A stretch of DNA of 64,000 bases from Sphingomonas beigongshangi (GTDB lineage Bacteria > Pseudomonadota > Alphaproteobacteria > Sphingomonadales > Sphingomonadaceae): NCBI RefSeq assembly GCF_016820445.1, contig NZ_JADHDT010000004.1, forward strand, positions 310,001 to 374,000. The letters are read 5' to 3'. A program made the position numbers and the translations under genes. The notes under the pieces were generated by a model, which did no database searches, was not told where the DNA came from, and saw only the letters and a list, made by a program, of their open reading frames with translations. This document shows positions 18,101-26,284 of the stretch, piece after piece; position 1 is the first letter of the stretch, and the number at the start of each line of letters is the position of its first letter.

Positions 18101-18703
18101 CGCGACGAGCGGCAGGTCGCGGGCATAAGCGAGATCGATCAGCGCCTGTTCGGATGCTTCCTCCACCGGATCGCCGCGTCGGGCGATCTCGATGAACAGC
18201 CTGTCGCCGAACAGCGCCTGCAGCCGGTCGCAATACGCCTCCGCCCGCCCCGCCTGATCCTCCGCGAACAAGCGCGCGAGCGTGCCCTCCCCGCCCGCCG
18301 TCAACGCGACGAGGCCGTCGGTCCGCCCCGCGAGCATCCCGAAGTCGACATGCGCCGGTAGCTCGAGCGGACGATCGAGATGGGCCAGACTGACGAGCGC
18401 ACACAGATTGTCGTAGCCGCGTGCATCCTGGGCATAGAGCGCGAGCCAATCGAGCGGTGCCGCGACACCCTCCGGCATGTCCGGCCTGGCGACGCACAGC
18501 ATCGTGCCGATCACCGGCTGCACCCCGTCCTTCTTGGCGGCCTCCGAAAAGGCCATGGCAGCGTAGAGGCCGTTGCGATCGGTGAGTCCAGCAGCGGGGA
18601 ACTTCAACGCCTTCGCCTGCTTGGCGATCGCCTTGGGTTCGATCGCACCGTCCAGCATCGTATAGGACGAGAAGATACGAAGCGGCACGAACCCGGAATG
18701 CAT
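15152..18703 (-). CDS. dnaE: DNA polymerase III subunit alpha
   Basis: A 1183-residue replicative polymerase of the DnaE1 type. Order of domains: N-terminal PHP domain, palm with catalytic aspartates in PDFDIDF (Asp425 and Asp427), finger and beta-binding regions (KKIKAEMDAQRATFVEGC, FAGYGFNKSHAAAYALLAY), an OB-fold, and a C-terminal tau-binding region ending QLQLVG. The start at 18703 gives MHSGFVPLRIFSSYTML, matching the normal N-terminus; longer versions have no support. The PHP domain has lost the usual HxH pair (LRIFSSY) and the following Asp-His (now LTDRNG), so it is probably not a metal-dependent exonuclease; proofreading would need a separate DnaQ. moaB follows after 6 bases. Confidence 0.97.
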   Translation of the reverse strand: MHSGFVPLRIFSSYTMLDGAIEPKAIAKQAKALKFPAAGLTDRNGLYAAMAFSEAAKKDGVQPVIGTMLCVARPDMPEGVAAPLDWLALYAQDARGYDNLCALVSLAHLDRPLELPAHVDFGMLAGRTDGLVALTAGGEGTLARLFAEDQAGRAEAYCDRLQALFGDRLFIEIARRGDPVEEASEQALIDLAYARDLPLVATNPCCFAESAFRDAHDAMLCIANSTYVESDDRPKSSPDAWLKPADAMRALFADLPEAIDNTLLVAQRCAVMAPKRKPILPSLAGDREGEAMMLRRDAHAGLEARLRRIVELERGIATAEVPADASQQPHPDICADYLRSRFPEYFERLDFEIDVIVQMGFPGYFLIVADFIKWAKDHDIPVGPGRGSGAGSAVAWALTITDLDPIKLGLLFERFLNPERVSMPDFDIDFCETRRGEVIRYVQEKYGRDQVAQIITFGKLKARAVLKDTGRVLQMSYGQVDRLAKLVPNHPTDPWDLKRALNGVPELAKEYANDNQVRRLLDLATKLEGLPRHSSTHAAGVVIGDRPLAQLVPLYRDPRSDMPVTQFDMKYVEGAGLVKFDFLGLKTLSVLKKAVQLLAKRGILVDLDALSWDDEGVYRLLQKGDTVGVFQLESEGMRRTLSAVRPTNFGDIVALVSLYRPGPMDNIPSFGRRKQGTEDLTYPHPLLEPILKETYGIFVYQEQVMQAAQVLAGYSLGGADLLRRAMGKKIKAEMDAQRATFVEGCAKHNGIKADYANQLFDLIDKFAGYGFNKSHAAAYALLAYQTAWLKAHHPHEFFAASMCYDMALTDKLSIFVDDMRRLGVAIVGPDINASEAEFDVQETADGLVVRYALGALKSVGEGAMEKLVAEREAAGPFKSLDDLANRVDPRLINKRQLETLAAAGAFDAIEPNRAAVHAVAETILGLAAHTHAGRTSGQGGLFGADDVAGDTIKLNRSLRWNMAATMEQEKEAFGFYFSAHPVDRHAHLARMHGARQYVSLTELRIPEDGTRAGATMAVLVEDARWRTSARGKRYMMATLSDASGQFVATCFDDAVAADLEEAAREGGCGLITVELDRRPGEETPRVSVKRIQPFESLATHARFTIEAKVADLAAMTALADLLSTQRGARGEVRVRMPIDGGEAKLLLGRDFLLDLELVAAIEAIPGVTEVALDRAASQLQLVG

Positions 18704-18801
18704 CGCAGCGATGTAGCGGCTCCGATGCGATTCGAACAGGCGCCCGGTGGAACCGGCGGTGGATAACCCCGTTACCGCGAAAGAATGCAAAAGGACCAGA
18801 G

Positions 18802-19380
18802 ATGACCGATCGCCGCTTCGCCGACCCCCTGTCCGGCGCGCCTGCCGGCGCCGGCTGGGGATGGATCCTCGCCTATGGCGTGGTTTCGGTCCTGCTGGGC
18901 CTTGCCGCCTTTGCCTGGCCTTTCGCGGCGACGCTCGCCGCCACGCTGGTCATCGGCGCCTTCTTCATCGCCGCGGGTATCGTGTCCGTCGGCGCCGGCG
19001 TTTTCGGCAAGGGGCATGAAGGGCGCGGCTATGCGATCGGCTTCGGCGTCCTGTCGCTCGTCGTCGGGCTGCTGATGGCGTTCGAGCCGGCGACGGGTGC
19101 CTTCTCGCTGACCCTCATGGTCGCCGTCTGGCTCGGCATACGGGGTGCGCTGGAGATCGGCCTGGGCGTTCGTTTCCGGCGCGGACGCGGGCTGATGGTC
19201 GCGCTGGGGGTCATCAATATCCTATTGGCGATCTATGTCCTCGCCACCTTGCCCTGGTCGGCGCTGACGCTCCCCGGCTTCATCCTGGGCATCAGCTTCC
19301 TCTTCGGCGGCGTGACGTCGATCGTCTCTGCCGTCCATCATCGCAGGGGCGCACCCGCCTTCGCGATGCCGACGGCCTAG
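18802..19380 (+). CDS. HdeD-family (DUF308) membrane protein
   Basis: A 192-residue inner-membrane protein with about six transmembrane helices, matching the HdeD acid-resistance membrane protein family in length and in phrases such as GWILAYGVVSVLLGLAAFAWP and WLGIRGALEI. In E. coli hdeD supports acid resistance at high cell density; in alphaproteobacteria the role is unproven. It is divergent from dnaE. Its TAG stop shares the CTAG tetranucleotide 19377-19380 with the stop of the convergent glutathione peroxidase gene. Confidence 0.85.
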   Translation: MTDRRFADPLSGAPAGAGWGWILAYGVVSVLLGLAAFAWPFAATLAATLVIGAFFIAAGIVSVGAGVFGKGHEGRGYAIGFGVLSLVVGLLMAFEPATGAFSLTLMVAVWLGIRGALEIGLGVRFRRGRGLMVALGVINILLAIYVLATLPWSALTLPGFILGISFLFGGVTSIVSAVHHRRGAPAFAMPTA

Positions 19381-19856
19381 AGCAGCGCCTCTATGTCCGC
19401 TGCGATCGCGTCCGGCCTGGTCGTCGGCGCATAGCGGCGGACGACTTGTCCGGACCGGTCGACCAGGAACTTGGTGAAGTTCCACTTGATCGCCTTCGAT
19501 CCCAACAGTCCCGGCGCGGCGCCTTTCAGCAGCGTGAAGACCGGATCGGCGTCCGGACCGTTGACGTCGACCTTGGCGAAGACCGGAAAGGTGACGTCGT
19601 ACGTGAGCGTACAGAAACGGGCGATCTCCGCCGCGTCGCCGGGCTCCTGCGCGCCGAACTGGTTGCAGGGAAAGGCCAGTATCGAAAAGCCTTTATCCGC
19701 ATAGCGGCGGTGAAGCGCCTCCAGCCCCGCATATTGCGGTGTGAAACCGCATTGCGAGGCCGTGTTCACGATGAGCAGGACCTGCCCCGCCCAGCGATCG
19801 AGCGGCACCGTCGCGCCATCGGCGGCGCGGACGGCGAGGTCCGTGATGCGAGTCAT
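19377..19856 (-). CDS. glutathione peroxidase (Cys type)
   Basis: A 159-residue thioredoxin-fold peroxidase that reduces hydroperoxides with glutathione or thioredoxin. The peroxidatic residue is Cys in NTASQCGFTPQY, the second conserved segment is AFPCNQFGAQEPG, and the third is KWNFTKFLVDRSG, giving the Cys-Gln-Trp-Asn tetrad. Start 19856 gives the standard N-terminus ([14 protein letters not shown]). It overlaps the GNAT gene by 4 bases (ATGA), making it the last gene of the lolC-lolD-GNAT-gpx run. Confidence 0.94.
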   Translation of the reverse strand: MTRITDLAVRAADGATVPLDRWAGQVLLIVNTASQCGFTPQYAGLEALHRRYADKGFSILAFPCNQFGAQEPGDAAEIARFCTLTYDVTFPVFAKVDVNGPDADPVFTLLKGAAPGLLGSKAIKWNFTKFLVDRSGQVVRRYAPTTRPDAIAADIEALL

Positions 19857-20446
19857 GCGTGCCGATCCAGAAGGTAGCGCAGATTGGCCTTCACCCCCGG
19901 CCATTCGCGATCGAGGATCGAGTAGACGACGGTATCGCGCAGGCGGCCGTCGGCCATCTGCTGATGCCCGCGCAGCACGCCGTCCTTCTTCGCGCCGAGG
20001 CGCTCGATCGCCGCCTGGCTCCGCCGGTTCAGCGCATCGGTACGGATCTGCACGCATTGCACGTCCATCGCCTCGAAGGCATGCGCGAGCTGCAGCAGCT
20101 TGGCCTCGGTGTTCACGCCCGTACGCTGCACGGCCTTGGCATAGAAGGTGCCGCCAATCTCGAGGCGCCGATGCGTCGGGGCAAGCCGCATGTAGCGCGT
20201 CGTGCCGACCACGGCGCCGTCGGGCGTTTCGGCGGCGAACAAAAGGGCGCGACCGAAATCACGCTCGCGCGAGGCCGCCGCCCACCAGCGTTCCGGCGTC
20301 CGCATGAGCGAGACATTGGCGTAGAAGATGTCCCACAGGTCGCCGGCCCGCGCGACGTCGACAAGCGCCGGCAGGTCGCCCTCCGCCAGCGGTCGCAGCG
20401 TGACGTGACGCCCGACCAGCGTCGGCGTCTCGCCCCAGGCGTTCAC
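19853..20446 (-). CDS. GNAT-family N-acetyltransferase (RimJ/RimL-like)
   Basis: A 197-residue GCN5-related acetyltransferase. The N-terminal phrase [15 protein letters not shown], the central strand [19 protein letters not shown], and the C-terminal [16 protein letters not shown] are characteristic of the RimJ/RimL subgroup, which acetylates protein N-termini or small amines with acetyl-CoA. Target unknown. Its start overlaps lolD (ATGA) and its stop overlaps gpx (ATGA), so three proteins are likely translated from one message. Confidence 0.88.
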   Translation of the reverse strand: MNAWGETPTLVGRHVTLRPLAEGDLPALVDVARAGDLWDIFYANVSLMRTPERWWAAASRERDFGRALLFAAETPDGAVVGTTRYMRLAPTHRRLEIGGTFYAKAVQRTGVNTEAKLLQLAHAFEAMDVQCVQIRTDALNRRSQAAIERLGAKKDGVLRGHQQMADGRLRDTVVYSILDREWPGVKANLRYLLDRHA

Positions 20447-21192
20447 GACAGGACGCCCTCGTGCAACCGGACGATCCTGTCCATGCGCTGCGCCAACCGC
20501 TCGTTGTGCGTCGCGATCAGCGCCGCCGACCCTTCGCCACGAACAAGCCGGAGGAATTCGGCGAGGACGATGTCGGCCGTATGCTCGTCCAGATTGCCGG
20601 TCGGCTCGTCCGCGAGGATCAGCATGGGGCGATTGGCGAGCGCTCGCGCCACGGCGACGCGCTGCTGCTCGCCGCCGGAGAGCTGGCTAGGCCGGTGGGT
20701 CAGGCGGTGACCCAACCCGAGCGCGGACAGCAGCGCCGCCGCCCGCGCTTCCGCGGGCGCCCGCTCGGCGCCGTGGATGAGTTGCGGCAGCAGGACGTTC
20801 TCGATCGCGTTGAAATCGGGCAGCAGGTGGTGGAACTGGTAGACGAAGCCCAGGCGGTCGCGCCGCATCACCGTGCGACCGTGCGCGTCGAGGCTCGCCG
20901 CCTCCTCGTCGCCGATACGGATGGACCCCTGGAAGCCGCCCTCGAGCAGTCCGACCGCCTGCAGCAGGGTCGACTTTCCCGATCCCGAGGGGCCGAGAAG
21001 CGCCACGATCTCGCCCGGCCCCACCATCAGGTCGACGCCGCGCAGGACGTCGATCGTATGGCCGCCTTGCGTGAAGCTGCGCGCCAGGCCGCGCGTCTGG
21101 AGAACGGCGCCCCCGGTCATGGACGCATGCTGCGTTCCGGCGCCGCCCGGTTGGTGAAGCCGGGTTGCGGCTTGGCCTTCGACATCATTCAT
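20443..21192 (-). CDS. lolD: lipoprotein-releasing ABC transporter ATP-binding protein
   Basis: A 249-residue ABC ATPase. The Walker A motif is GPSGSGKST, the signature [15 protein letters not shown], Walker [13 protein letters not shown], and the switch His lies in ATHNERLA. The MacB/LolD subgroup is supported by context: the upstream gene encodes a LolC/E-type permease. The first 25 residues are extra and an internal ATG ([12 protein letters not shown]) could be the true start; the 8-base overlap with the permease gene favours the long form. It energises removal of outer-membrane lipoproteins from the inner membrane for handover to LolA. Confidence 0.93.
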   Translation of the reverse strand: MNDVEGQAATRLHQPGGAGTQHASMTGGAVLQTRGLARSFTQGGHTIDVLRGVDLMVGPGEIVALLGPSGSGKSTLLQAVGLLEGGFQGSIRIGDEEAASLDAHGRTVMRRDRLGFVYQFHHLLPDFNAIENVLLPQLIHGAERAPAEARAAALLSALGLGHRLTHRPSQLSGGEQQRVAVARALANRPMLILADEPTGNLDEHTADIVLAEFLRLVRGEGSAALIATHNERLAQRMDRIVRLHEGVLS

Positions 21193-22429
21193 AGCGCAGG
21201 ACCTGAACCGGATCGGTGCTCGCCGCCTTCCACGCGGGATAGAGCGTGGCGAGGAAGCTGAAGACGAGAGCCATGGCGGTGATGACGATCACCTCGACGG
21301 GATCGGTCTTCGAAGGCAGTTCGGTGAGATAGCGGATCGACGGGTCCCAGAGGTTCTGGCCCGTCACGAACTGGACGAAGTTCACCACGCCCTGCCGATA
21401 GAAAAGGAAGATCGCGCCCAGGATCAACCCCGCGACGGTGCCGAGCGCGCCGATGGTCGTGCCGACGACCATGAAGATGCGCATCATGCCGCTGCGCGTC
21501 GCCCCCATCGTCCGCAGGATCGCGATGTCGCGCGTCTTGGCGCGGACCAGCATGATCAGGCTGGAGAGGATATTGAACACCGCGACCAGGATGATGATCG
21601 ACAGCACGGTGAACATCGCCACGCGCTCCACCGCCAGCGCCTGGAACAGCTGCGCGTTCATCGATCGCCAGTCCTGGATGACCGTGCCGGGCGGCAATTT
21701 GTCGCCCAGCGGCGCCAGTATCTCGCCCACCTTGTCCGCGTTCGCGGTCTGCACCTCGATCATGCCGACCGACTGGCCGAGCAGCAGCAGTTGCTGCGCG
21801 TCCTCCATCGGCATCATCACATAGGCCTTGTCATAGTCGTATAGGCCGATTTCGAAGATCGCGCCGATCCGATAGCTGACGATGCGCGGTACGGTACCGA
21901 AGGGCGTGGTCTGTCCCTGCGGGCTGAACAGCTGGATCTCGCTGCCGACACTCGCCCCCAGGGCCTCCGCTAGGCGCGAGCCGATGGCGATCTGGCCGCC
22001 GCCGGGCGTGATGTTGGCCATCGAGCCCATGACGATCTTCGACCCGACCGCGCCGCGCATGTCGGCGATGCGCATGCCGCGGACCAGCGCCGCCTCCGCG
22101 CGTCCGTTGTAGGTCGCCGCGAGCGGCTGCTCGATCAGGGGCACAGCGCTCGTCACGCCCGGCGTCGCGCGGGCCTGCTTCACGATATCCTGCCAGTCGG
22201 GCATGCGCCCGCTGACGCTCTGGATCACCGCATGACCGTTCAGCCCGACGATCTTGTCGAACAGCTCGGCGCGAAAGCCGTTCATCACGCTCATCACGAT
22301 CACCAGCGCGGCGACGCCGAGCATGACCGCGACGAGACTGATCGACGCGACGAGGAAGATGAAGGCCTCCCCCTTGCCCGGCAGCAGATAGCGGCGGGCG
22401 ATCATCCGTTCGTATCGAGAGAGGATCAT
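21185..22429 (-). CDS. lipoprotein-releasing ABC transporter permease (LolC/E type)
   Basis: A 414-residue inner-membrane protein with the MacB-like arrangement: one N-terminal transmembrane helix ([20 protein letters not shown]), a large periplasmic domain (residues about 60-265), then three C-terminal helices ([19 protein letters not shown] and two more). The N-terminus [20 protein letters not shown] and the C-terminal [17 protein letters not shown] are typical of LolC/LolE. Alphaproteobacteria often use a single permease type that forms a homodimer with LolD, which fits finding one permease gene here. ATG 22429 gives the family N-terminus. Confidence 0.93.
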   Translation of the reverse strand: MILSRYERMIARRYLLPGKGEAFIFLVASISLVAVMLGVAALVIVMSVMNGFRAELFDKIVGLNGHAVIQSVSGRMPDWQDIVKQARATPGVTSAVPLIEQPLAATYNGRAEAALVRGMRIADMRGAVGSKIVMGSMANITPGGGQIAIGSRLAEALGASVGSEIQLFSPQGQTTPFGTVPRIVSYRIGAIFEIGLYDYDKAYVMMPMEDAQQLLLLGQSVGMIEVQTANADKVGEILAPLGDKLPPGTVIQDWRSMNAQLFQALAVERVAMFTVLSIIILVAVFNILSSLIMLVRAKTRDIAILRTMGATRSGMMRIFMVVGTTIGALGTVAGLILGAIFLFYRQGVVNFVQFVTGQNLWDPSIRYLTELPSKTDPVEVIVITAMALVFSFLATLYPAWKAASTDPVQVLRYE

Positions 22430-22649
22430 GGCACGGGCTCTAGGGTGCGTATCGGCCCCATGCAACGAGATGTTGCGGATTCGACACAGGGTCGCGGCAA
22501 TCGTCGGCAGGCCGCGACATTGCCGGTGACAACTGCCGTCGGGGTGCCTAGCACAAACTCATCTGAGACACAGGCAAAGGCCGTGGTTCGGGGAACTTGG
22601 CGAGACGGCGCAGCGATACGCGCGACGCTCGACAAGACTTAAAGGGGGC

Positions 22650-22700
22650 TGACGAGTTTTCGTCACGCAGGCGCCCGGATCGGAAACGGTCCGGGCGTTT
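22650..22700 (+). ncRNA. tandem hairpins ending in T-rich tract: possible small RNA 3' end
   Basis: The 432 bases between lolC and the TonB receptor contain no convincing gene. On the plus strand two hairpins follow each other: TGACGA/TCGTCA at 22650-22665 (loop GTTT), and CGCCCGGA/TCCGGGCG at 22672-22697 followed by TTTGCCGTTT. The second looks like an intrinsic terminator, yet no plus-strand gene precedes it; both flanking genes are on the minus strand. An unannotated small RNA of roughly 100-200 bases is one explanation. A chance structure is the other. Confidence 0.3.
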
Positions 22701-22861
22701 GCCGTTTCTGCGACCCGCGCACGGTCACCCGATCAGCCGGGCAGAGGATGGGAGCTTCCAATTCGCACCCCCTGTCCGGCACTGTCATCTATCGCAGATC
22801 AATCCTGAACCGGATCATAACGCCGGCCGGCGACGGTCAAGGCCGTCCGGCCGGCCGGGCA

Positions 22862-25333
22862 TCAGAATCGGGTCGATACCGTCACGCCATAGGTGCGCGG
22901 ATCGCCGGGCTGGCCGACGATGAGCCCGGTGCTGCCGGATTGCGTCGAGAGCAACTCGAAATAATCGCGGTCGAACAGGTTGCGGACCCAGCCGAACACG
23001 TTGATCCCGCCCTCGCGATACCCCGCCCGCACATTGGACAGGGCGTAGCCCTCCACCCAGGTATAGGCCGAGGGCGAGGGGTTCGACGAGAAGCGCGAAC
23101 GGTAATTGCCGTCGTAGCCGACATAGGCTTCGCCGCCCTTGCCGCCGACGGGGAGGCTGTATTCGCCGCCGTAGGAGAAGGACCATTTGGATATGCCGGG
23201 CAACCGCTGGCCCGAAATGTCGCAGAAAGCGGGGCTGCGACCGCCCGGCGTGCCGGCCGGGTCGGTGACGCCACCCGGCGCGGTCGCGGTGCCGCCCGAC
23301 AGCTCCGGCGGACATGGGGCGTTGGTGAAGCGGACGTAACGCGCGTCCGTGTAGGCGCCGCTGACATAGAGGTTGAGGCGGCGGCTCGGCTGGAAGCGCG
23401 AATCGAATTCGAACCCGCGCGACCGGACCTGCCCGGCATTGGCCAGATACCCGCGGATCACGTTGATCGCATTGTTGTTCACCGTGGCCTGGTAATCGAA
23501 CACGTCGGTCCAATAGCCGGCGAGGTTGAGTGTCAGACGCCGGTCGAGGAACTGCGTCTTCAGCCCGATCTCGTAATTGTTGACCTTCTCCGGCTTCACC
23601 GTCTGTGTCGTCAGGTCGACGCCGGTGCTGGTCGCGTTGAGCGGCAGGCCCGACAGGTTGATCCCGCCCGACTTGAAGCTGCGCGCATAGGTCGCATAGG
23701 CGTGGATATCGGCGCTGACGTCATAGGACACGGTGACATCGCCCGACGTGTTCCAGGCGCTGAACCGCGGGCTGTAGCGTTGTGGTGCCAGCGTGTTGAT
23801 CTGGTTCTGGAAGGTCGTGCGCGCCGCGGCGGTCGGTTGCGCGGCGAGGAGCTGCGCGACGTTATCGGCGGTGGCGGTGAAGGCATATTGCGCGTTGCGG
23901 ATGCTGACGATCGATTCGTAGAAACCCGACTTGCGGTCGTAGTTGATGCGGATGCCCGGCTGGATGTGCAGCGCGTCGGTCAGCGCCCAATTGAGCTTGC
24001 CGAAGACGGCGAAGCTCGTGTTGTCGAACCGGATCGCGTTGGTCGACGTCAGGCCGTTGAGCACGTTGGGATTGGCGGCATCCGCGCCGGACAGCAGGAA
24101 ACGGCTCGCCGCCGGTCCCTGGACCTGCGAACCCTGCGTGTTGATGACCTGATGGAAGACGAAGGCCCCCACCGTATAGTCCAGACGATTGGTGCCGTTC
24201 GAGGCCAGCCGCAGCTCCTGCGACACCTGCTTCTGCTGCGACGGGTTCTGCGACACGGTGGTGATCGGCAGGCCGGTGAAGTCGCGATCGTTCTGCGGCT
24301 GCCAGTCCCAATAGCGCCAGGCGCTGACGGAGGTCAGCGTCGCCGGGCCGAGGTCCCAGTCACCGACCAGGGAAACGCCGCCGATCTCCTGTCGCGAATT
24401 GATGCCGGCGTCGAGGTCGGTGACGCGGTCGAAGGGGTTGGTGCTCGGCGGGCGATAGCCGAGCGCGGCGGCCAGCGCGGCATATTGCCGCGCAAGAGAC
24501 CGCTGCGTCGCGCCGACCCGGGCATAATATTGAACGCAGCACAAAGGGTTCTGGACGTTGTAATCGCCCGAAAGCGTGAAGTGCAGCGCGTCGGTGGCAT
24601 TCCAGAGCAATTGCCCGCGCAGGCCGTTATTGTCCTGCCGATGGAGGTCGCGACCCGAGGTGACGTCGCGGATCGTGCCCTCGCGTTGTGTCGACGAGGC
24701 GGACAGGCGGATCGCGACGCTATCGGACAGCGGACCCGAGACCGAGGCCTTCGCCTGCACGAACTGATAATTGCCCGCGCTCAGCTCGACGCGCGCCTCC
24801 GGCGTGAAGCTTGGCGGTCGGGTGGTGATGTTGAGCGCGCCGGCCGTCGTGTTCTTGCCATAGAGCGTGCCCTGCGGCCCGCGCAGCACTTCGACGCGCT
24901 CGACGTCGACGAAGTCGAAGGTCGAGGCGCCGATCCGCCCGATATAGACCCCGTCGACGTAGAAGCCGACGCCCTGTTCGATCCCGTCGTTGGTGAGGCC
25001 AAAGGGCGCACCGAGCCCGCGGATGTTGATCGCGGAATTGCGCGGATTGCTCGAATAGAATTGCAGCGCAGGCTGCTGCTGCTGCAGGCGGTTGACGTTG
25101 AAGGCGCCGGTCTTGTCGATGTCCGCGCCGCCGATCACCGACATGGCGATCGGCACCCGTTGCACCGATTCGGCCCGTCGCCGCGCGGTGACGACGATGT
25201 CGCCGACCTGCGTCTGGGGCGCGTCGGGCGCCTGGCTGGCATCGCCAGCCTGCGCGGGCGGCGGCGAGGTGGTGGGCGGCGTGGTGGGCGCGGCGGTCTG
25301 GCCGGCTAGCAGCAGCGCGAGCGTGAGCGTCAT
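22862..25333 (-). CDS. TonB-dependent outer-membrane receptor
   Basis: An 823-residue outer-membrane transporter. A signal peptide (MTLTLALLLAGQTAA) is followed by a Pro/Ala/Thr-rich linker and a TonB-box-like GDIVVTARRR near residue 45. The plug domain (about residues 50-170) includes INIRGLG, VDGVYIGR and VEVLRGPQGTLYGKNTTAG. The rest is a beta-barrel ending in YGVTVSTRF with a terminal Phe, as needed for BAM insertion. Barrel features NYEIGLKTQF and FGWVRNLFDRDYF are those of the large sphingomonad receptor group. No transport or regulatory partner lies beside it, so the substrate (siderophore, sugar or aromatic compound) is undetermined. Confidence 0.95.
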   Translation of the reverse strand: MTLTLALLLAGQTAAPTTPPTTSPPPAQAGDASQAPDAPQTQVGDIVVTARRRAESVQRVPIAMSVIGGADIDKTGAFNVNRLQQQQPALQFYSSNPRNSAINIRGLGAPFGLTNDGIEQGVGFYVDGVYIGRIGASTFDFVDVERVEVLRGPQGTLYGKNTTAGALNITTRPPSFTPEARVELSAGNYQFVQAKASVSGPLSDSVAIRLSASSTQREGTIRDVTSGRDLHRQDNNGLRGQLLWNATDALHFTLSGDYNVQNPLCCVQYYARVGATQRSLARQYAALAAALGYRPPSTNPFDRVTDLDAGINSRQEIGGVSLVGDWDLGPATLTSVSAWRYWDWQPQNDRDFTGLPITTVSQNPSQQKQVSQELRLASNGTNRLDYTVGAFVFHQVINTQGSQVQGPAASRFLLSGADAANPNVLNGLTSTNAIRFDNTSFAVFGKLNWALTDALHIQPGIRINYDRKSGFYESIVSIRNAQYAFTATADNVAQLLAAQPTAAARTTFQNQINTLAPQRYSPRFSAWNTSGDVTVSYDVSADIHAYATYARSFKSGGINLSGLPLNATSTGVDLTTQTVKPEKVNNYEIGLKTQFLDRRLTLNLAGYWTDVFDYQATVNNNAINVIRGYLANAGQVRSRGFEFDSRFQPSRRLNLYVSGAYTDARYVRFTNAPCPPELSGGTATAPGGVTDPAGTPGGRSPAFCDISGQRLPGISKWSFSYGGEYSLPVGGKGGEAYVGYDGNYRSRFSSNPSPSAYTWVEGYALSNVRAGYREGGINVFGWVRNLFDRDYFELLSTQSGSTGLIVGQPGDPRTYGVTVSTRF

Positions 25334-25467
25334 CCGTGTCGTCCCCTGAACCGTTTGGGCAAAAGTCCATCATTCCGATGGAGGATCAACACGGCTGAAC
25401 CTTGGGCGCGACGAAGCGGAGCTTCATGCCGCCAACAACTGCACCCCTTTTCAACAGCTTAGCAGGT

Positions 25468-25495
25468 CTTGAAATGGCCGGAACACACCCCAAAT
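25468..25495 (+). promoter_or_regulatory. sigma-32 (RpoH) heat-shock promoter of hsp20
   Basis: CTTGAAA at 25468-25474 and CCCCAAAT at 25488-25495 are separated by 13 bases. This is very close to the known RpoH consensus (CTTGAAA, then CCCCATNT). Transcription would begin near 25502, leaving a leader of nearly 90 bases before the hsp20 start. Confidence 0.8.
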
Positions 25496-25502
25496 GTCGG
25501 TT

Positions 25503-25588
25503 CGCACGATGCCCTCGGGGTCGTGCGACGGCATCGCACATCGGTGGATGCCGGCTCGTTCATCTCGCTTCATCTGGAGGATTTGACC
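25503..25588 (+). promoter_or_regulatory. ROSE-like RNA thermometer leader of hsp20
   Basis: The leader can fold into consecutive hairpins: CGCACGA/TCGTGCG (25503-25527) and GGCATC/GATGCC (25530-25552). Just before the start, TCGCT at 25565-25569 can pair around a bulged G with AGGA at 25578-25581, which is part of the CTGGAGGA ribosome site. ROSE elements use exactly a U(C/U)GCU segment of this kind to hide the ribosome site below heat-shock temperature. The last helix is short by hand-folding, so this is a motif-based proposal. Confidence 0.45.
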
Positions 25589-26056
25589 ATGCGACTCGAT
25601 CTGACCCCCTATCGCCGCTCGACGATCGGTTTTGACCGACTGTTCGACTTGCTCGAGGCCAATGCCCGCAGCAACGCGGCCGAGAATTATCCGCCGTTCA
25701 ATCTCGAGCGTCTCGCCGACGACCGTTATCGCATCACGCTAGCGGTAGCCGGCTTCAGCCGTGACGAGATCGACATCACCGCGCAGCAGAATTTGCTGCT
25801 CGTCACCGGCAAGAAGGAAGACAAGGGCGGCAACGCCAACTTCCTGCACGTCGGTATCGCGAATCGCAGCTTCGAGCGCCGCTTCGAACTCGCCGACTTC
25901 GTCTTCGTCGAGGATGCGCGTCTGAACGACGGCCTGCTCGTCATCGACCTGGTCCGCGAGGTGCCGGAGGCGATGAAGCCGAAGAGCATTGCGATCAAGA
26001 CGGGCGCGCCGCTCGCCGCCGTCGAGAACCAGACGGGCGAGGCCAAGGCGGCCTGA
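25589..26056 (+). CDS. small heat-shock protein (Hsp20/IbpA type)
   Basis: A 155-residue alpha-crystallin-domain chaperone that binds unfolding proteins in the cytosol and keeps them ready for DnaK/ClpB. The N-terminus RLDLTPYRRSTIGFDRLFDLLE resembles IbpA-type alphaproteobacterial Hsp20. The domain at about 35-130 has YPPFNLERLADDRYRITLAVAGF, the loop GIANRSFERRFELADFV, and a C-terminal IAIK-like I-x-I motif (SIAIK). ATG 25589 lies 8 bases after CTGGAGG. Expression should be heat-induced at both levels: a sigma-32 promoter and a possible thermometer leader precede it, and a strong terminator follows. Confidence 0.93.
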   Translation: MRLDLTPYRRSTIGFDRLFDLLEANARSNAAENYPPFNLERLADDRYRITLAVAGFSRDEIDITAQQNLLLVTGKKEDKGGNANFLHVGIANRSFERRFELADFVFVEDARLNDGLLVIDLVREVPEAMKPKSIAIKTGAPLAAVENQTGEAKAA

Positions 26057-26099
26057 TCACCGGTTCGGCGTCTGTTGCTCCCTTTTCCAGACGCCGTGG

Positions 26100-26134
26100 G
26101 GCGTCCGGGCCGACGGGCCCGGGCGCCTTTATTC
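26100..26134 (+). terminator. Rho-independent terminator after hsp20
   Basis: A 12-base-pair GC-rich stem (26100-26111 with 26116-26127, one T-G pair, 4-base loop) followed by TTTATT, about 45 bases after the hsp20 stop. Confidence 0.75.
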
Positions 26135-26284
26135 TGTGGTCGAAGAGCTGTCGTGCGATCCAGCAACGCTGGATCGGCGCGGTAGCGGCCCTCACCCCCG
26201 CCCGGCCGACGACCCAGGATACGCCGAGTGGGCGGCCGGTTGGCGGTGAGGGCCGACGCCGCTTCCACGCACGTAGATTAGTTA

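Noticed and set aside
15017..18361. 1114-codon open frame opposite dnaE
   Set aside because: It is the antisense shadow of a GC-rich gene: the product is Arg/His/Asp-rich low-complexity sequence with no domain, while dnaE on the other strand has all catalytic motifs.
22748..25309. 853-codon open frame opposite the TonB receptor
   Set aside because: Antisense shadow with Arg/Gly/Ala-biased composition; the receptor on the other strand has signal peptide, plug and terminal Phe.
26186..26255. 11-bp inverted repeat CGGCCCTCACC/GGTGAGGGCCG as ends of a mobile element
   Set aside because: The two arms enclose only about 50 bases, have no target duplication, and do not bracket the IS5 remnant.
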